This document shows, piece by piece, positions 43,936 through 55,817 of a DNA stretch of 64,000 nucleotides. The notes beneath the pieces were generated by a model. It made no database searches. It was not told the DNA's origin and saw only the letters and a program-made list of their open reading frames with translations. The DNA is taken from positions 62,001 through 126,000 of the forward strand of contig NZ_MUNV01000005.1 of assembly GCF_002001125.1 (NCBI RefSeq), in the 5' to 3' direction. The position numbers and the translations under genes are program-made. The stretch is from Rhodanobacter sp. B04 (lineage in GTDB: Bacteria; Pseudomonadota; Gammaproteobacteria; Xanthomonadales; Rhodanobacteraceae). The first letter of the stretch is position 1. Each line of letters opens with the position of its first letter.

Positions 43936-44427
43936 ATGCAGCATCTGACCATCGTCACCACCGGCGGCACCATCGACAAGATCTATTTCGACGACAAGTC
44001 GGACTACAAGATCGGTGCGCCACAGATCGGCGATATCCTCGGCCAGCTCGGCGTGGCGTTCCAGTTCGACGTGATTCCGATCCTGCGCAAGGACAGCCTG
44101 CATATGGGCGCCGAGGACCGCGCCTTGGTACGTTCGACGATCGAGGCGCAGCCGCATCGCCATGTGCTGGTCACCCACGGCACCGACACCATGGTCGAAA
44201 CCGCCCGCGAACTGGCGAACATCAAAGGCAAGGTGATCGTGCTGACCGGCGCGCTGAATCCGGCGCGCTTCCAGGGTTCCGATGCGGTGTTCAACATCGG
44301 CTGTGCGGTGGCCGCCGTGCAGACGTTGCCCGATGGGGTCTACATCACCATGAACGGACGGGTGTGGGATCCGGCCAAGGTGCGCAAGAACCGCGATGCG
44401 AACCGCTTCGAGGAAGCCGCCGGCTAG
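43936..44427 (+). CDS. Single-domain type I/II asparaginase-like protein
   Basis: A 163-residue protein equal to the N-terminal alpha/beta domain of asparaginases. The catalytic set is present: Thr12 (TTGGTIDK), Tyr24 on the flexible lid, Thr83 and Asp84 (VTHGTDTM), and Lys99. The C-terminal domain that forms the dimer and completes the active site from a neighbouring subunit is absent, and the gene ends cleanly before a terminator. It may be a stand-alone asparaginase-domain amidase with a different substrate. No signal peptide. Confidence 0.85.
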   Translation: MQHLTIVTTGGTIDKIYFDDKSDYKIGAPQIGDILGQLGVAFQFDVIPILRKDSLHMGAEDRALVRSTIEAQPHRHVLVTHGTDTMVETARELANIKGKVIVLTGALNPARFQGSDAVFNIGCAVAAVQTLPDGVYITMNGRVWDPAKVRKNRDANRFEEAAG

Positions 44428-44455
44428 TCGCACGGCAGCACGCATTTCGAAAAAG

Positions 44456-44490
44456 AGCAGGGGCCTGGTCTTGCAGACCGGGCCCCTGCT
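44456..44490. terminator. Bidirectional Rho-independent terminator
   Basis: A stem of 15 positions, 14 paired (44456-44470 with 44476-44490), five-base loop, GTTTTC on the plus strand and CTTTTTCG on the minus strand. It lies between the convergent asparaginase-like and M4 protease genes and can serve both. Confidence 0.9.
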
Positions 44491-44514
44491 GTTTTCACCG
44501 CTGGTACTGGACGC

Positions 44515-47148
<2,634 letters not shown>

Positions 47149-47706
47149 TCAGAGCATGCCGGTTTCCAGCTTGGCCGCGTCGGACATCATCGAGTGGCTC
47201 CATGGCGGATCGAACACAAGATCCACTTCGGCCTCGGTGACCGTGGGAATCATCTCCAGCTTGGTGCGGGCGTCGTCCACCAGGATGTCGCCCATGCCGC
47301 AACCGGGAGCGGTCAGCGTCAGCTTCACGTAGACCTTGCGTTCGCCCGAAGCGGTCTGCTCCAGGCTGAGGTCGTAGACCAGCCCCAGTTCGACCACATT
47401 GACCGGGATCTCAGGATCGAACACCGTGCGCAGCTGGTCCCACGCCAGCTTTTCCACATCCGCGTCGGTGGCATCGGCAGCCACCTCGATCGGCGCGGGC
47501 GGTTCCTTGCCCAGCGCATCGGCATCCTTGCCCGCGATGCGGAACAGGTTGCCTTCCACATACACGGTGAAACTGCCACCCAGCGCCTGGGTGATGTAGC
47601 CGATCTGGCCCGCCGGCAGGCTCACCGCCTCACCCTGCGGCACCATCACGGCCGCGCAGTCACGCAACAGGGTGAAAGGTTCACTGCTCAGACTGAAACC
47701 ACTCAT
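47149..47706 (-). CDS. sufT: Fe-S cluster maturation protein SufT
   Basis: A 185-residue protein with N-terminal SufT extension (ALGGSFTVYVEGNLFRIAGKDADALG core GSFTVYVEGNLFRI) and a C-terminal MIP18/DUF59 domain with DPEIPVNVVELGLVYD and TLTAPGCGMGD carrying the conserved Cys. It aids maturation or trafficking of Fe-S proteins. The ATG at 47706 (MSGFSLSSEPF) matches SufT starts. The rest of the suf operon is not in the window. Confidence 0.92.
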   Translation of the reverse strand: MSGFSLSSEPFTLLRDCAAVMVPQGEAVSLPAGQIGYITQALGGSFTVYVEGNLFRIAGKDADALGKEPPAPIEVAADATDADVEKLAWDQLRTVFDPEIPVNVVELGLVYDLSLEQTASGERKVYVKLTLTAPGCGMGDILVDDARTKLEMIPTVTEAEVDLVFDPPWSHSMMSDAAKLETGML

Positions 47707-47931
47707 GCCACTCGCCAATCCGTATCTGCGGGCGGGACCGTGCGTCGGACCCAGGTTGTCTATTATGCCGTCCGTCGACCGGACACGCTCGTCCAAGATC
47801 AGGTCGAAACCATTGAACTCAAGGATGGGCACTGCACGCTCGCTGCGGCCAGCGGTTCCATGCAAGTTATGATGGCCGCTTTGCCCGATGGATAAACGCA
47901 TGTTTCGAGCTGCCCTGGCGCACGGCCTCCA

Positions 47932-48384
47932 ATGAGCGCGCGCACCGTGTTGCTATTCGTGTCTGCCGTGTTCATTACCGCCATGCTGGGACTGGCCGCT
48001 GGTGCGACATGGATGGTCGCAACGCTGTACCTCGGGCATCCGATGCCGTGGCTGGCGTTGCTGTTCGGTGCCTTGCTGGCCTGGACGATACGCCATGGCG
48101 TGCGACCGCCAGGCATCCTCACCGCACTGCTGGCGGCCTCCGCCACGGCATTGGCAGCGGTCTACGTCAACATGCTGATCGCCGCCGTGCAGATCGCCGG
48201 CAACATGGGCATGGGCCTGGTCGAGGCGTTGCGCACGGCCGGCATCGGCATGCTGTGGCAACTGGCACGCCTGGCCTTCGCACCGGCCGATCTGGGCTGG
48301 ACCGCGCTGGGCATGTTGCTGGCTGGATGGCTGACGTGGCGTACGCCGCGAAAGCGTGCGCACGCCGTCACCGCAAGCAAATAG
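47932..48384 (+). CDS. Small four-helix inner membrane protein
   Basis: A 150-residue hydrophobic protein with about four transmembrane segments (residues 5-32, 38-55, 60-88 and 108-137) and a short basic end (RTPRKRAHAVTASK). No known motif is seen. It is divergent from sufT and convergent with pntB, only four bases apart. Function unknown. Confidence 0.7.
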   Translation: MSARTVLLFVSAVFITAMLGLAAGATWMVATLYLGHPMPWLALLFGALLAWTIRHGVRPPGILTALLAASATALAAVYVNMLIAAVQIAGNMGMGLVEALRTAGIGMLWQLARLAFAPADLGWTALGMLLAGWLTWRTPRKRAHAVTASK

Positions 48385-48388
48385 CCAC

Positions 48389-49867
48389 TCAGCTATCCAG
48401 CGACTTGAGCTCGGTCACCAGCTGCCCGGCGGCAGCCTGCCCGTCGCCATACAGCATGCGGGCATTGTCGGCATAGAACAGCGCGTTCTCGATGCCCGCA
48501 AAACCCGTGCCCTTGCCGCGCTTGACCACGATCACGTGTTTCGCGTTGCTGACATCGAGGATCGGCATGCCGTAGATCGGCGAAGCCGGGTCGGTCTTCG
48601 CCAGCGGGTTGACCACGTCGTTCGCGCCGATCACCAAGGCCACGTCGGTGGTCGGGAATTCGGGGTTGATGTCGTCCATGTCGGCGATCAGGTCGTACGG
48701 CACGCCGGCCTCGGCCAACAGCACGTTCATGTGGCCCGGCATGCGCCCGGCGACCGGGTGGATCGCGAATTTCACCTTGACCCCGCGCTTGATCAGCAAC
48801 TGGGCAAACTCCCACACCTTGTGCTGCGCCTGCGCCACGGCCATGCCGTAGCCGGGCACGATCACCACGCGCTCGGCATAAGCCATCATCACCGCCGCAT
48901 CGCTGGCCTCGATCGGCTTCTGCGCGCCCTCGATCGCCTGCGCCTCGCCGCCGGCTGCGCCGAAACTGCCGAACAGCACGTTGCCGATCGAGCGGTTCAT
49001 CGCCTTCGCCATCAGCTGGGTCAGCAAGGTGCCCGCCGCGCCGACCACGGTGCCGGCGATGATCATCGCCTCGTTGCCCAGCACGAAGCCCTCGAACGCC
49101 ACCGCCAGACCGGTGAACGCGTTGTACAGCGAGATCACCACCGGCATGTCCGCGCCACCGATCGGCAGCGTCATCATCAGCCCGAACAGCAACGCCAGCG
49201 CGAAGAACGCCACGATCAGCCCCAGGCCGGCATGGCCGCTGGCCAGCGCGATGCCCGCCACCACCGCGGCCGCCAGCAGCAACATGTTGACCGCGCGCTG
49301 GCCGGGAAACACGAAGCGCTTGTCCAGCCAGCCCTGCAGCTTGGCGAACGCGATCAGCGAGCCGGAAAAGCTCACTGCGCCGATCAACGCGCCAAGTACG
49401 CCCAGCACCAGCTCGACCGGCGACAGCACCGCCACCGCCTGCACCGGGGCCAACGCATTGACTGCCCAGCTTTCCGGCCGCAGCGGTGAAGTGTCGGGAA
49501 TCCCCGCAGGGTGCAGCAACGCCAGCTTGCGCACGTAGCCGATCAGTTCGACCGCGCCGATCGCCGCCGCCGCGCCGCCGCCCATGCCGTTGTACAGCGC
49601 CACCATCTGCGGCATCGCGGTCATCGCCACGCGCCGGCCGCTCCACCAGGCCGCGCCGACACCGATCAGCACCGCGGCGGCAATCAGTGGAAGGTGGTGC
49701 ATGTCCGGCAGGAAAAACGTGGCCAGCACCGCCAGCAGCATGCCAAAACCGGCCCAGACGATGCCGCCACGCGCCGTGCGCGGCGAACTCATGCGCTTCA
49801 GACCGAGGATGAACAGCAATGCCGCAACGAAATAACAGGCCTTGATCAGCGTCGGCAACCAGCTCAT
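48389..49867 (-). CDS. pntB: NAD(P) transhydrogenase subunit beta
   Basis: A 492-residue subunit: nine or so transmembrane helices (domain II) then the cytosolic NADP-binding domain III (about 310-492). Domain III shows VIVPGYGMAVAQAQH, GRMPGHMNVLLAEA, INPEFPTTDVALVIGANDVVNP (core VALVIGANDVVNP) and KRGKGTGFAGIENALFY with core GTGFAGIEN. The complex uses proton-motive force to reduce NADP with NADH. It overlaps the end of pntAb by one base. The partner pntAa is more than 2 kb upstream on the same strand, beyond an inverted cassette. Confidence 0.97.
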   Translation of the reverse strand: MSWLPTLIKACYFVAALLFILGLKRMSSPRTARGGIVWAGFGMLLAVLATFFLPDMHHLPLIAAAVLIGVGAAWWSGRRVAMTAMPQMVALYNGMGGGAAAAIGAVELIGYVRKLALLHPAGIPDTSPLRPESWAVNALAPVQAVAVLSPVELVLGVLGALIGAVSFSGSLIAFAKLQGWLDKRFVFPGQRAVNMLLLAAAVVAGIALASGHAGLGLIVAFFALALLFGLMMTLPIGGADMPVVISLYNAFTGLAVAFEGFVLGNEAMIIAGTVVGAAGTLLTQLMAKAMNRSIGNVLFGSFGAAGGEAQAIEGAQKPIEASDAAVMMAYAERVVIVPGYGMAVAQAQHKVWEFAQLLIKRGVKVKFAIHPVAGRMPGHMNVLLAEAGVPYDLIADMDDINPEFPTTDVALVIGANDVVNPLAKTDPASPIYGMPILDVSNAKHVIVVKRGKGTGFAGIENALFYADNARMLYGDGQAAAGQLVTELKSLDS

Positions 49868-50172
49868 CAGTGGGCCCCCTTGCCGGCATCCGGCTTGCTG
49901 GACTTGAACATCTCCAGCATCCGCTCCGTCACCACATAGCCGCCGGCGGCGTTGCCGGCGCCCAGCAGCACCCCGATGAAACCGATCGCGATCTCGAACG
50001 ACGTTTGCGCATGCCCTAGCGCAATCATCGCCCCAACCAGCACAATGCCGTGCACGAAGTTGGAACCAGACATCAATGGGGTGTGCAGAATCACCGGCAC
50101 CCGCGCGATGATTTCATAGCCGGTAAATGCGGCCAGCATGAAGATATACAGCGCCAGGAAACCGTCGATCAT
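49867..50172 (-). CDS. pntAB: NAD(P) transhydrogenase subunit alpha part 2
   Basis: A 101-residue membrane subunit with three transmembrane helices (LYIFMLAAFTGYEI, HGIVLVGAMIALGH, IAIGFIGVLLGAGNAAGGYVV cores). It corresponds to the membrane part of E. coli PntA, encoded separately. It overlaps pntB by one base. Its usual upstream neighbour pntAa is separated by a plus-strand cassette, so a separate promoter for pntAb-pntB is required. Confidence 0.93.
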   Translation of the reverse strand: MIDGFLALYIFMLAAFTGYEIIARVPVILHTPLMSGSNFVHGIVLVGAMIALGHAQTSFEIAIGFIGVLLGAGNAAGGYVVTERMLEMFKSSKPDAGKGAH

Positions 50173-50367
50173 GACCCCACCCCGCCAGGACTCAGTTATG
50201 CCTGCATCATACGGGAACCTCGAAAAACTTCGAGATTCCCGTGCCCGCCACCAAGAGCACGTCGCAACCAGCCCGGGAAACCAGCAGGACGGCGGTTTTT
50301 CGGGGCCCGGATGCGTGTACCAGTCAACCCAGGCAGACCTGCCGCGTTGATCACGGGAACCGAACCC

Positions 50368-50997
50368 ATGGAGCCCGAGGATGCGTCACCCGACGATGCG
50401 GAAGCGGTGGCCATGAACAGCGCAGTCGGCATGCTCGATGCGGACCTGCTGAGCGACACGCGCGAAACGCCCGCCACGCTGGACGCGTTCCTGGCCCAGG
50501 TGGAGCGCCGTGCGTTCCGCATGGCAGAACTGCAGCTGCGCCAGCGCGAGGACGCCATGGACGCGGTGCAGGATGCGATGCTGCGGCTGGTCAAGCATTA
50601 CCGCACGCGGCCGGCGACCGAATGGGCGCCGCTGTTCTGGGGCATCCTGCGCCGGCGCATCGTCGACCTGCAGCGCCGCCGCAAGGTGCGCTCGATCGTG
50701 GTGGGCTGGCTCGGCGGTGGTCGCGACGACGATGGCGACGAACTGCCCGCCTGGGAGCCCGCCGACCAGGGCCCCGGCCCGCTCGACCTGCTGCACGACG
50801 CGCAGTCGTATGCCGACATGACTGCCGCGGTAAGGCAACTGCCGCAACGCCAGCGCGAGGCATTCATGCTGCGCATGCTGGAAGGGCTGGACGTGGCGGA
50901 GACCGCGCTGGCCATGGGCTGCTCCGAAGGCAGCGTGAAAACCCATCTGTCGCGCGCCATGCATCATCTGCGCGATCAACTGGAGGACTGGCGATGA
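50368..50997 (+). CDS. RNA polymerase sigma factor (sigma-70 family, ECF-like)
   Basis: A 209-residue sigma factor. Region 2 includes REDAMDAVQDAMLRLVKHY; region 4 includes LPQRQREAFMLRMLEGLDVAETALAMGCSEGSVKTHLSRA (HTH core AETALAMGCSEGSVKTHLSRA begins it). A charged linker joins them (RDDDGDELPAWEP). The ATG at 50368 has GGGAA upstream; internal ATGs are possible. It overlaps the next gene by four bases. The sigma-DUF3619-DUF3106 order is known from Xanthomonadales. Target regulon unknown. Confidence 0.87.
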   Translation: MEPEDASPDDAEAVAMNSAVGMLDADLLSDTRETPATLDAFLAQVERRAFRMAELQLRQREDAMDAVQDAMLRLVKHYRTRPATEWAPLFWGILRRRIVDLQRRRKVRSIVVGWLGGGRDDDGDELPAWEPADQGPGPLDLLHDAQSYADMTAAVRQLPQRQREAFMLRMLEGLDVAETALAMGCSEGSVKTHLSRAMHHLRDQLEDWR

Positions 50998-51407
50998 GTA
51001 CGCCTAAAAATCAGCCTGACAACCGGCCCGACAAGCCATTGGAACAACGTGCCCGCGCGCTCTATCTCGAGGCCGCCCAGCGCATCGACCCTGCCACCGC
51101 CGGACGCCTGCGTGCGGCCCGACGACAGGCTCTGGCGGCTGCCCGGGCGCCGCAACCGCATACCGCCCGCTGGCTGATTCCGACCGGCGCGTTCGCGGCC
51201 ATCGCCCTGGCCGCCTTGATGGTGTGGCAGCCGTTGCCGCACCGTGCGCCGAGCCCGCCGACCCAGGTGGCCAACGCCACGGACGCGAGCGCCGATCTCG
51301 ACAACGAGCTGCCGCCCGACGCCGACAAGACCGACCCGAACCTCTACCAGAACCTCGACTTCTACGGCTGGCTGGCCGCCAACAACAGCCAGCCGGCCAA
51401 CCGCTGA
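50994..51407 (+). CDS. DUF3619 membrane protein, possible anti-sigma factor
   Basis: A 137-residue protein overlapping the sigma gene as ATGA. It has a helical cytosolic N-terminus (EQRARALYLEAAQRIDPATAGRLRAARRQAL core RLRAARRQAL), one transmembrane segment (about 61-78, WLIPTGAFAAIALAALMVW) and an acidic periplasmic end (PDADKTDPNLYQNLDFYGWLA). Coupled position and topology fit an anti-sigma factor for the upstream protein. DUF3619 function is not established to my knowledge. Confidence 0.78.
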   Translation: MSTPKNQPDNRPDKPLEQRARALYLEAAQRIDPATAGRLRAARRQALAAARAPQPHTARWLIPTGAFAAIALAALMVWQPLPHRAPSPPTQVANATDASADLDNELPPDADKTDPNLYQNLDFYGWLAANNSQPANR

Positions 51408-51410
51408 GCC

Positions 51411-51944
51411 ATGACCCGACACCCTCGCCCCGTCCTGCCCCTGCTGTTCGCCGCGCTGCTCGGTGGCGTCATCGCTGCGCCATTGCATGCGCAGCAGATG
51501 CCACCCCCGCCGCGCCCGTGGAGCAGTCTCGACCCGGCGCAGCGCGAGATGCTGGCGCCGCTGCGGCAGGAATGGAACACGCTGCCGCCGCGCCGGCAGG
51601 AGCGCATGCTGCAGCGGGCCGAGCATTGGGCCACGCTTCCCCCCGAGCGACGCGAGCAGATCCGCCAGCGCATTACCCAATGGCAGCAGATGACGCCGGA
51701 GCAGCGCCGGCAGGCGCGCGCGAACGAGCAAAAATTCCACGAGCTCTCACCCGCGCAGCGTGAACAGCTGCATGCCACGTTCGAACATTTCCAGCAGCTG
51801 CCACCGCAGCAGCGCGAGCGGCTGATGAAGGAATGGCAGAGTCTGCCGCCCGCACAACGCGAGCGTTGGATGCCCCCTCCAGGCCATGCCGGGATGCCAC
51901 CGCCTCCGCCGGGGCACAGGCCTCCGCCGCCTGACGGCATCTGA
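51411..51944 (+). CDS. Secreted DUF3106 protein
   Basis: A 177-residue exported protein, signal peptide to about LHA-QQ (27). The body is repeats of about 20-22 residues built on SLDPAQREMLAPLRQEW, TLPPERREQIRQR, MTPEQRRQAR, ELSPAQREQL and QLPPQQRERL. The end is Pro/Gly-rich. DUF3106 is periplasmic and of unknown role. It starts three bases after the DUF3619 gene and closes the cassette, followed by a terminator. Confidence 0.85.
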   Translation: MTRHPRPVLPLLFAALLGGVIAAPLHAQQMPPPPRPWSSLDPAQREMLAPLRQEWNTLPPRRQERMLQRAEHWATLPPERREQIRQRITQWQQMTPEQRRQARANEQKFHELSPAQREQLHATFEHFQQLPPQQRERLMKEWQSLPPAQRERWMPPPGHAGMPPPPPGHRPPPPDGI

Positions 51945-51947
51945 TCC

Positions 51948-51971
51948 AGCCACCCCCTTGTGCGGGTGGCT
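51948..51971 (+). terminator. Terminator after the sigma/DUF3619/DUF3106 cassette
   Basis: AGCCACCC pairs with GGGTGGCT across an eight-base loop, followed by TGCTTTTC. It sits three bases beyond the DUF3106 stop and six bases before the convergent pntAa end. Confidence 0.75.
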
Positions 51972-51977
51972 TGCTTT

Positions 51978-53078
51978 TCAGGCGCTGAAACGAGCCTCGC
52001 CGGCATGGCTAAGGCAGCTCTTCGCGATCAGCTCGTCGGCAAAGTCCGGCTGCAGCACGCCGTCGCGAACCAGCAGCTCGATGAAGTTGAACACGTTGCG
52101 CGCATACATTTCCGAGGCATGCAACGGCGCGCCGGCCGGCAGGTTGAGCGGACCGAGGATCGTCACGCCACCATGCTCGACCCGTTCGCCCGGCCGGGTC
52201 AGTTCGCAATTGCCGCCGCCTTCGGCGGCCAGGTCGACGATCAGCGCACCCGGCTTCATGCCCTCGACCATCGCGGCGCTGAGGATTTTCGGTGCGGGGC
52301 GTCCCGGCACAGCCGCGGTAGTGACGATCACGTCGATGGATTTCAGATGCTCGGCCAGCGCCTGCTGCTGGGCCGCACGTTCCTCGGCCGACAGCTCGCG
52401 CGCATACCCGCCGCTGCCGGCCGCACTCACGCCGAGATCGAGAAACTTCGCGCCAAGCGACTCCACCTGCTCACGGGTTTCCGGGCGCACGTCGTAACCT
52501 TCGGTCTGCGCGCCGAGGCGGCGCGCGGTGGCGATCGCCTGCAAGCCAGCCACGCCGGCACCGATCACCAGCACCTTCGACGGACGGATCGTGCCGGCGG
52601 CAGTGGTCAGCATCGGGAAGAATTTCGGCGAGGCCTCGGCGGCTATCAACATGGCGCGATAACCAGCCACCGCTGCCTGCGAACTCAGCACGTCCATCGC
52701 CTGCGCACGGGTAGTGCGCGGCAACAGCTCCAGCGAGAACGCGGTGAGCTTGTGTGCGGTCAACGCACCGATCCGCTCATTGGCGCCATAGGGGCGCAGC
52801 TGGCCGACGACCACGCTGCCTTCGCGCAATCCGGAGTACACCGTGTCGTCGGGCGGCAGCACGCAGGCCAGTACGTCGGCCTGGGCCAGCACCCCGGCGG
52901 CATCGGCAAACTCGACTTCGGCATAGGCACCATCGGGGAAACCGGCGGCACGGCCCGCATCGCGCTCCAGCAGGACGCGCAACCCCTTGCCGCGCAGCTT
53001 CTTCGCCATCTCGGGCGTGATCGCCACACGCCGTTCCCCGGCGGCGGTCTCACGCAAAGCGGCTACGGTGATCGGCAT
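51978..53078 (-). CDS. pntAA: NAD(P) transhydrogenase subunit alpha part 1
   Basis: A 366-residue soluble NAD-binding subunit (domain I) related to alanine dehydrogenase. It has the N-terminal ETAAGERRVAITPE, the NAD-binding VIGAGVAGLQAIATARRLGA (core GAGVAGLQAIATA), IVTTAAVPGRPAP and IVDLAAEGGGNCELT. AGGGGA lies seven bases before the ATG at 53078. Its transcript is cut off from pntAb-pntB by the plus-strand sigma-factor cassette, which is atypical for pnt. Confidence 0.95.
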   Translation of the reverse strand: MPITVAALRETAAGERRVAITPEMAKKLRGKGLRVLLERDAGRAAGFPDGAYAEVEFADAAGVLAQADVLACVLPPDDTVYSGLREGSVVVGQLRPYGANERIGALTAHKLTAFSLELLPRTTRAQAMDVLSSQAAVAGYRAMLIAAEASPKFFPMLTTAAGTIRPSKVLVIGAGVAGLQAIATARRLGAQTEGYDVRPETREQVESLGAKFLDLGVSAAGSGGYARELSAEERAAQQQALAEHLKSIDVIVTTAAVPGRPAPKILSAAMVEGMKPGALIVDLAAEGGGNCELTRPGERVEHGGVTILGPLNLPAGAPLHASEMYARNVFNFIELLVRDGVLQPDFADELIAKSCLSHAGEARFSA

Positions 53079-53123
53079 GGTGCAATCCCCTTCGAATGGT
53101 GCGGACATCTTAGCGTTACTTGA

Positions 53124-53630
<507 letters not shown>

Positions 53631-53691
53631 CCGTTCGCGCGCGACCGGGGCGCCGGTTAGCATGGACGTCCTTGTATCGCCGGGTTCATTC

Positions 53692-54261
53692 ATGTCTGCC
53701 GCCCTAGCCCTTCTCCAGCAACGCCATTCCGTGCCCTCGCGCCAGCTCGGCGAGCCGGCACCGGACGAAGCGACCGTGCAGGCGCTGCTCGAAGCGGCGA
53801 TCCGCGTGCCCGACCACGGCAAGCTGGTGCCATTCCGGCTGATTCGGCTGGATGGCGAGGCCAAGTTGCGCTTCGGCGAGCAGCTCGCCGAGCTGGCGAT
53901 CCGCAACAGTCCGGAGCTGTCGGAGGCCAAGCAGGAAAAAGAACGCCTGCGCTACACCTTTGCGCCCCTGGTGCTGGTGGTGGTGGCGCGGATCGACGAC
54001 GCCAGCAAGGTGCCGGCGATCGAACAGACACTGTGCGCCGGCAACGTCGCCTACAACATCCTGCTCGGTGCCTATGCGCTGGGTCTCGGTGCGCAATGGC
54101 TGACCGGCTGGGCAGCCTACGACCGCGAAGTGGCAAGCATGCTCGGGCTGGCCGCACACGAGCACGTGATCGGCTTCGTCCACCTGGGTACGCCGCAAAT
54201 GGACGTGCCCGACCGTGATCGGCCTGCGCTGGCCGACCTGCTCAGCACATGGGCGCCGTGA
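53692..54261 (+). CDS. Nitroreductase family protein (YdjA-like)
   Basis: A 189-residue FMN oxidoreductase. It has the RHSVPSRQL start in place of RRSVR, AAIRVPDHGKLVPFR as in YdjA (APDHGKLQPWR type), and GLGAQWLTGW later. The ATG at 53692 begins this core; a longer start at 53662 is unlikely. It reduces nitro or quinone-like compounds. Its 3' end overlaps the exonuclease gene by 13 bases, so the two are coupled. Confidence 0.88.
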   Translation: MSAALALLQQRHSVPSRQLGEPAPDEATVQALLEAAIRVPDHGKLVPFRLIRLDGEAKLRFGEQLAELAIRNSPELSEAKQEKERLRYTFAPLVLVVVARIDDASKVPAIEQTLCAGNVAYNILLGAYALGLGAQWLTGWAAYDREVASMLGLAAHEHVIGFVHLGTPQMDVPDRDRPALADLLSTWAP

Positions 54262-55163
54262 GCAAGACGACAAACGGACTTCCAGCCGTCCATCTGGTCG
54301 ACGGCAGCCTGTATGTGTTCCGCGCCTGGCACTCGATGCCGGACGAGTTCTTCGATGCGGACGGCCATCCGGTCAATGCGGTGCATGGCTATACCCGCTT
54401 CCTGTGCGAGCTGCTGGAACGCGTCCAGCCCGAACACATCGCGGTCGCGTTCGATGCCTCGCTGACCAGTTCGTTCCGCAACGCGATCTACCCGCCGTAC
54501 AAGGCCAACCGCGAGTTGCCGCCGCCCGACCTGGAGCGGCAGTTCGTGCAGTGCCGCGCGATCACCGAAGCGCTCGGCGTGCACCTGATGATCGACCACA
54601 GCTTCGAGGCCGACGACCTGATCGGCAGCACGGTGTGGAACCTGCGTGCGGCGGGATGGCGCAGCGTGATCGTTTCCGCCGACAAGGACTTCGGCCAGCT
54701 GCTGGGCGAGCACGACGAGCAGTGGGACTATGCGCGCGGCCTGCGCTGGGGACCGGCCGGCGTGCATGAGAAGCTCGGCGTGCACCCGCACCAGGTAGCC
54801 GACTATCTCGCCCTGTGCGGCGACGCGGTGGACAACATCCCCGGCGTGCCCGGCATCGGCGCGAAAACCGCCGCCGCCCTGCTCACCCACTTCGGCAGCC
54901 TGGACAACCTGCTCGACCGCATCGACGAGGTGACCTTCCTGCGCCTGCGCGGCGCCGCAACCTGCGCCGCGAAGCTGCGCGAGCATGCCGAGCAGGCCCG
55001 GCTGTACCGTCGCCTTACCCGGATCGCGCTGGATGCGCCTGGCGCAACGTCGATCGATACCTTGTTGCGCCGACGGCAGCAGCCCGGTCAACTCGACAGC
55101 CTGTGCGAACAACTGCGCTTCGGTGCGTTCACCCGCAGCCGCCTGCGCGCCCTGCTGCGCTGA
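54249..55163 (+). CDS. 5'-3' exonuclease (Xni/ExoIX, PolI N-terminal-like)
   Basis: A 304-residue FEN-family nuclease without a polymerase domain. Metal-site acidic motifs: VDGSLYVFRAW, VAFDASLTSSFR, EADDLIGS and SADKDFGQLL. The helix-hairpin-helix-type region is GDAVDNIPGVPGIGAKTAAALL (core DNIPGVPGIGAKTA). It cleaves 5' flaps or degrades RNA primers. It is distinct from full-length PolA, which must be elsewhere. Overlaps the nitroreductase gene. Confidence 0.92.
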   Translation: MGAVSKTTNGLPAVHLVDGSLYVFRAWHSMPDEFFDADGHPVNAVHGYTRFLCELLERVQPEHIAVAFDASLTSSFRNAIYPPYKANRELPPPDLERQFVQCRAITEALGVHLMIDHSFEADDLIGSTVWNLRAAGWRSVIVSADKDFGQLLGEHDEQWDYARGLRWGPAGVHEKLGVHPHQVADYLALCGDAVDNIPGVPGIGAKTAAALLTHFGSLDNLLDRIDEVTFLRLRGAATCAAKLREHAEQARLYRRLTRIALDAPGATSIDTLLRRRQQPGQLDSLCEQLRFGAFTRSRLRALLR

Positions 55164-55235
55164 ACCAGACACGCCTGTTGTGACGACGGGCCGGGCACGT
55201 CAACATGGGGGCTGCCTTCGGAGCCGCAGACACTC

Positions 55236-55817
55236 ATGAGCAACCCCGCAAACCGCATACCCGTCGACGCCGACGCTCCGGTGGAAACCCTGTGCGAAGG
55301 CCGCTGGCTGAGCCTGCGCAAGCGCGGCCGCTGGGAATACGCCGAGCGCAACAATCCCGGCGGCGCGGTGATCATTCTCGCGGTGACGCCCGAGGACAAG
55401 GTGTTGTTCGTCGAGCAGTACCGCGTGTCGATCCTGCAGAACACCATCGAGATGCCGGCCGGCCTGGTCGGCGACATCGCCGATCAGGCCGACGAAAGCG
55501 CCCTAGTGGCCGCACAGCGCGAACTGGAAGAAGAAACCGGCTACCGCTGCCAGCGCGTCGACTTCGTCCACCGCGGCCCCTCGTCGTCCGGCATGAGCAC
55601 CGAGATGATCGTGTTCGTCCGCGCGTGGGATCTGCAAAAGGTCGGCCCCGGTGGCGGCGACGAGACGGAGAACATCGTGGTGCACGAGGTGCCGCGACAC
55701 GAAGCCGGTGCGTGGCTGTTTGCGCGTGCCGCCGAGGGCTACTCGATCGATCCGAAACTGTTTGCCGGCCTGTGGTTCATCGAGCACACCGGATCCGGTG
55801 GCCTCGACACACACTGA
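55236..55817 (+). CDS. Nudix hydrolase (ADP-ribose pyrophosphatase-like)
   Basis: A 193-residue Nudix protein. The Nudix helix reads AAQRELEEETGY with catalytic REL-EEET Glu residues; the preceding loop PAGLVGDIADQADE is about two residues longer than the standard box. The VLFVEQYR and IEMPAGL strand matches the ADP-ribose pyrophosphatase NudF subgroup. It probably hydrolyses ADP-ribose or related dinucleotide sugars. It lies 72 bases after the exonuclease gene. Confidence 0.88.
   Translation: MSNPANRIPVDADAPVETLCEGRWLSLRKRGRWEYAERNNPGGAVIILAVTPEDKVLFVEQYRVSILQNTIEMPAGLVGDIADQADESALVAAQRELEEETGYRCQRVDFVHRGPSSSGMSTEMIVFVRAWDLQKVGPGGGDETENIVVHEVPRHEAGAWLFARAAEGYSIDPKLFAGLWFIEHTGSGGLDTH

Noticed and set aside
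48393-49889. Long alternative minus-strand frame over pntB
   Set aside because: It is Arg/Gly-rich with no membrane segments; the true pntB frame has all conserved motifs.
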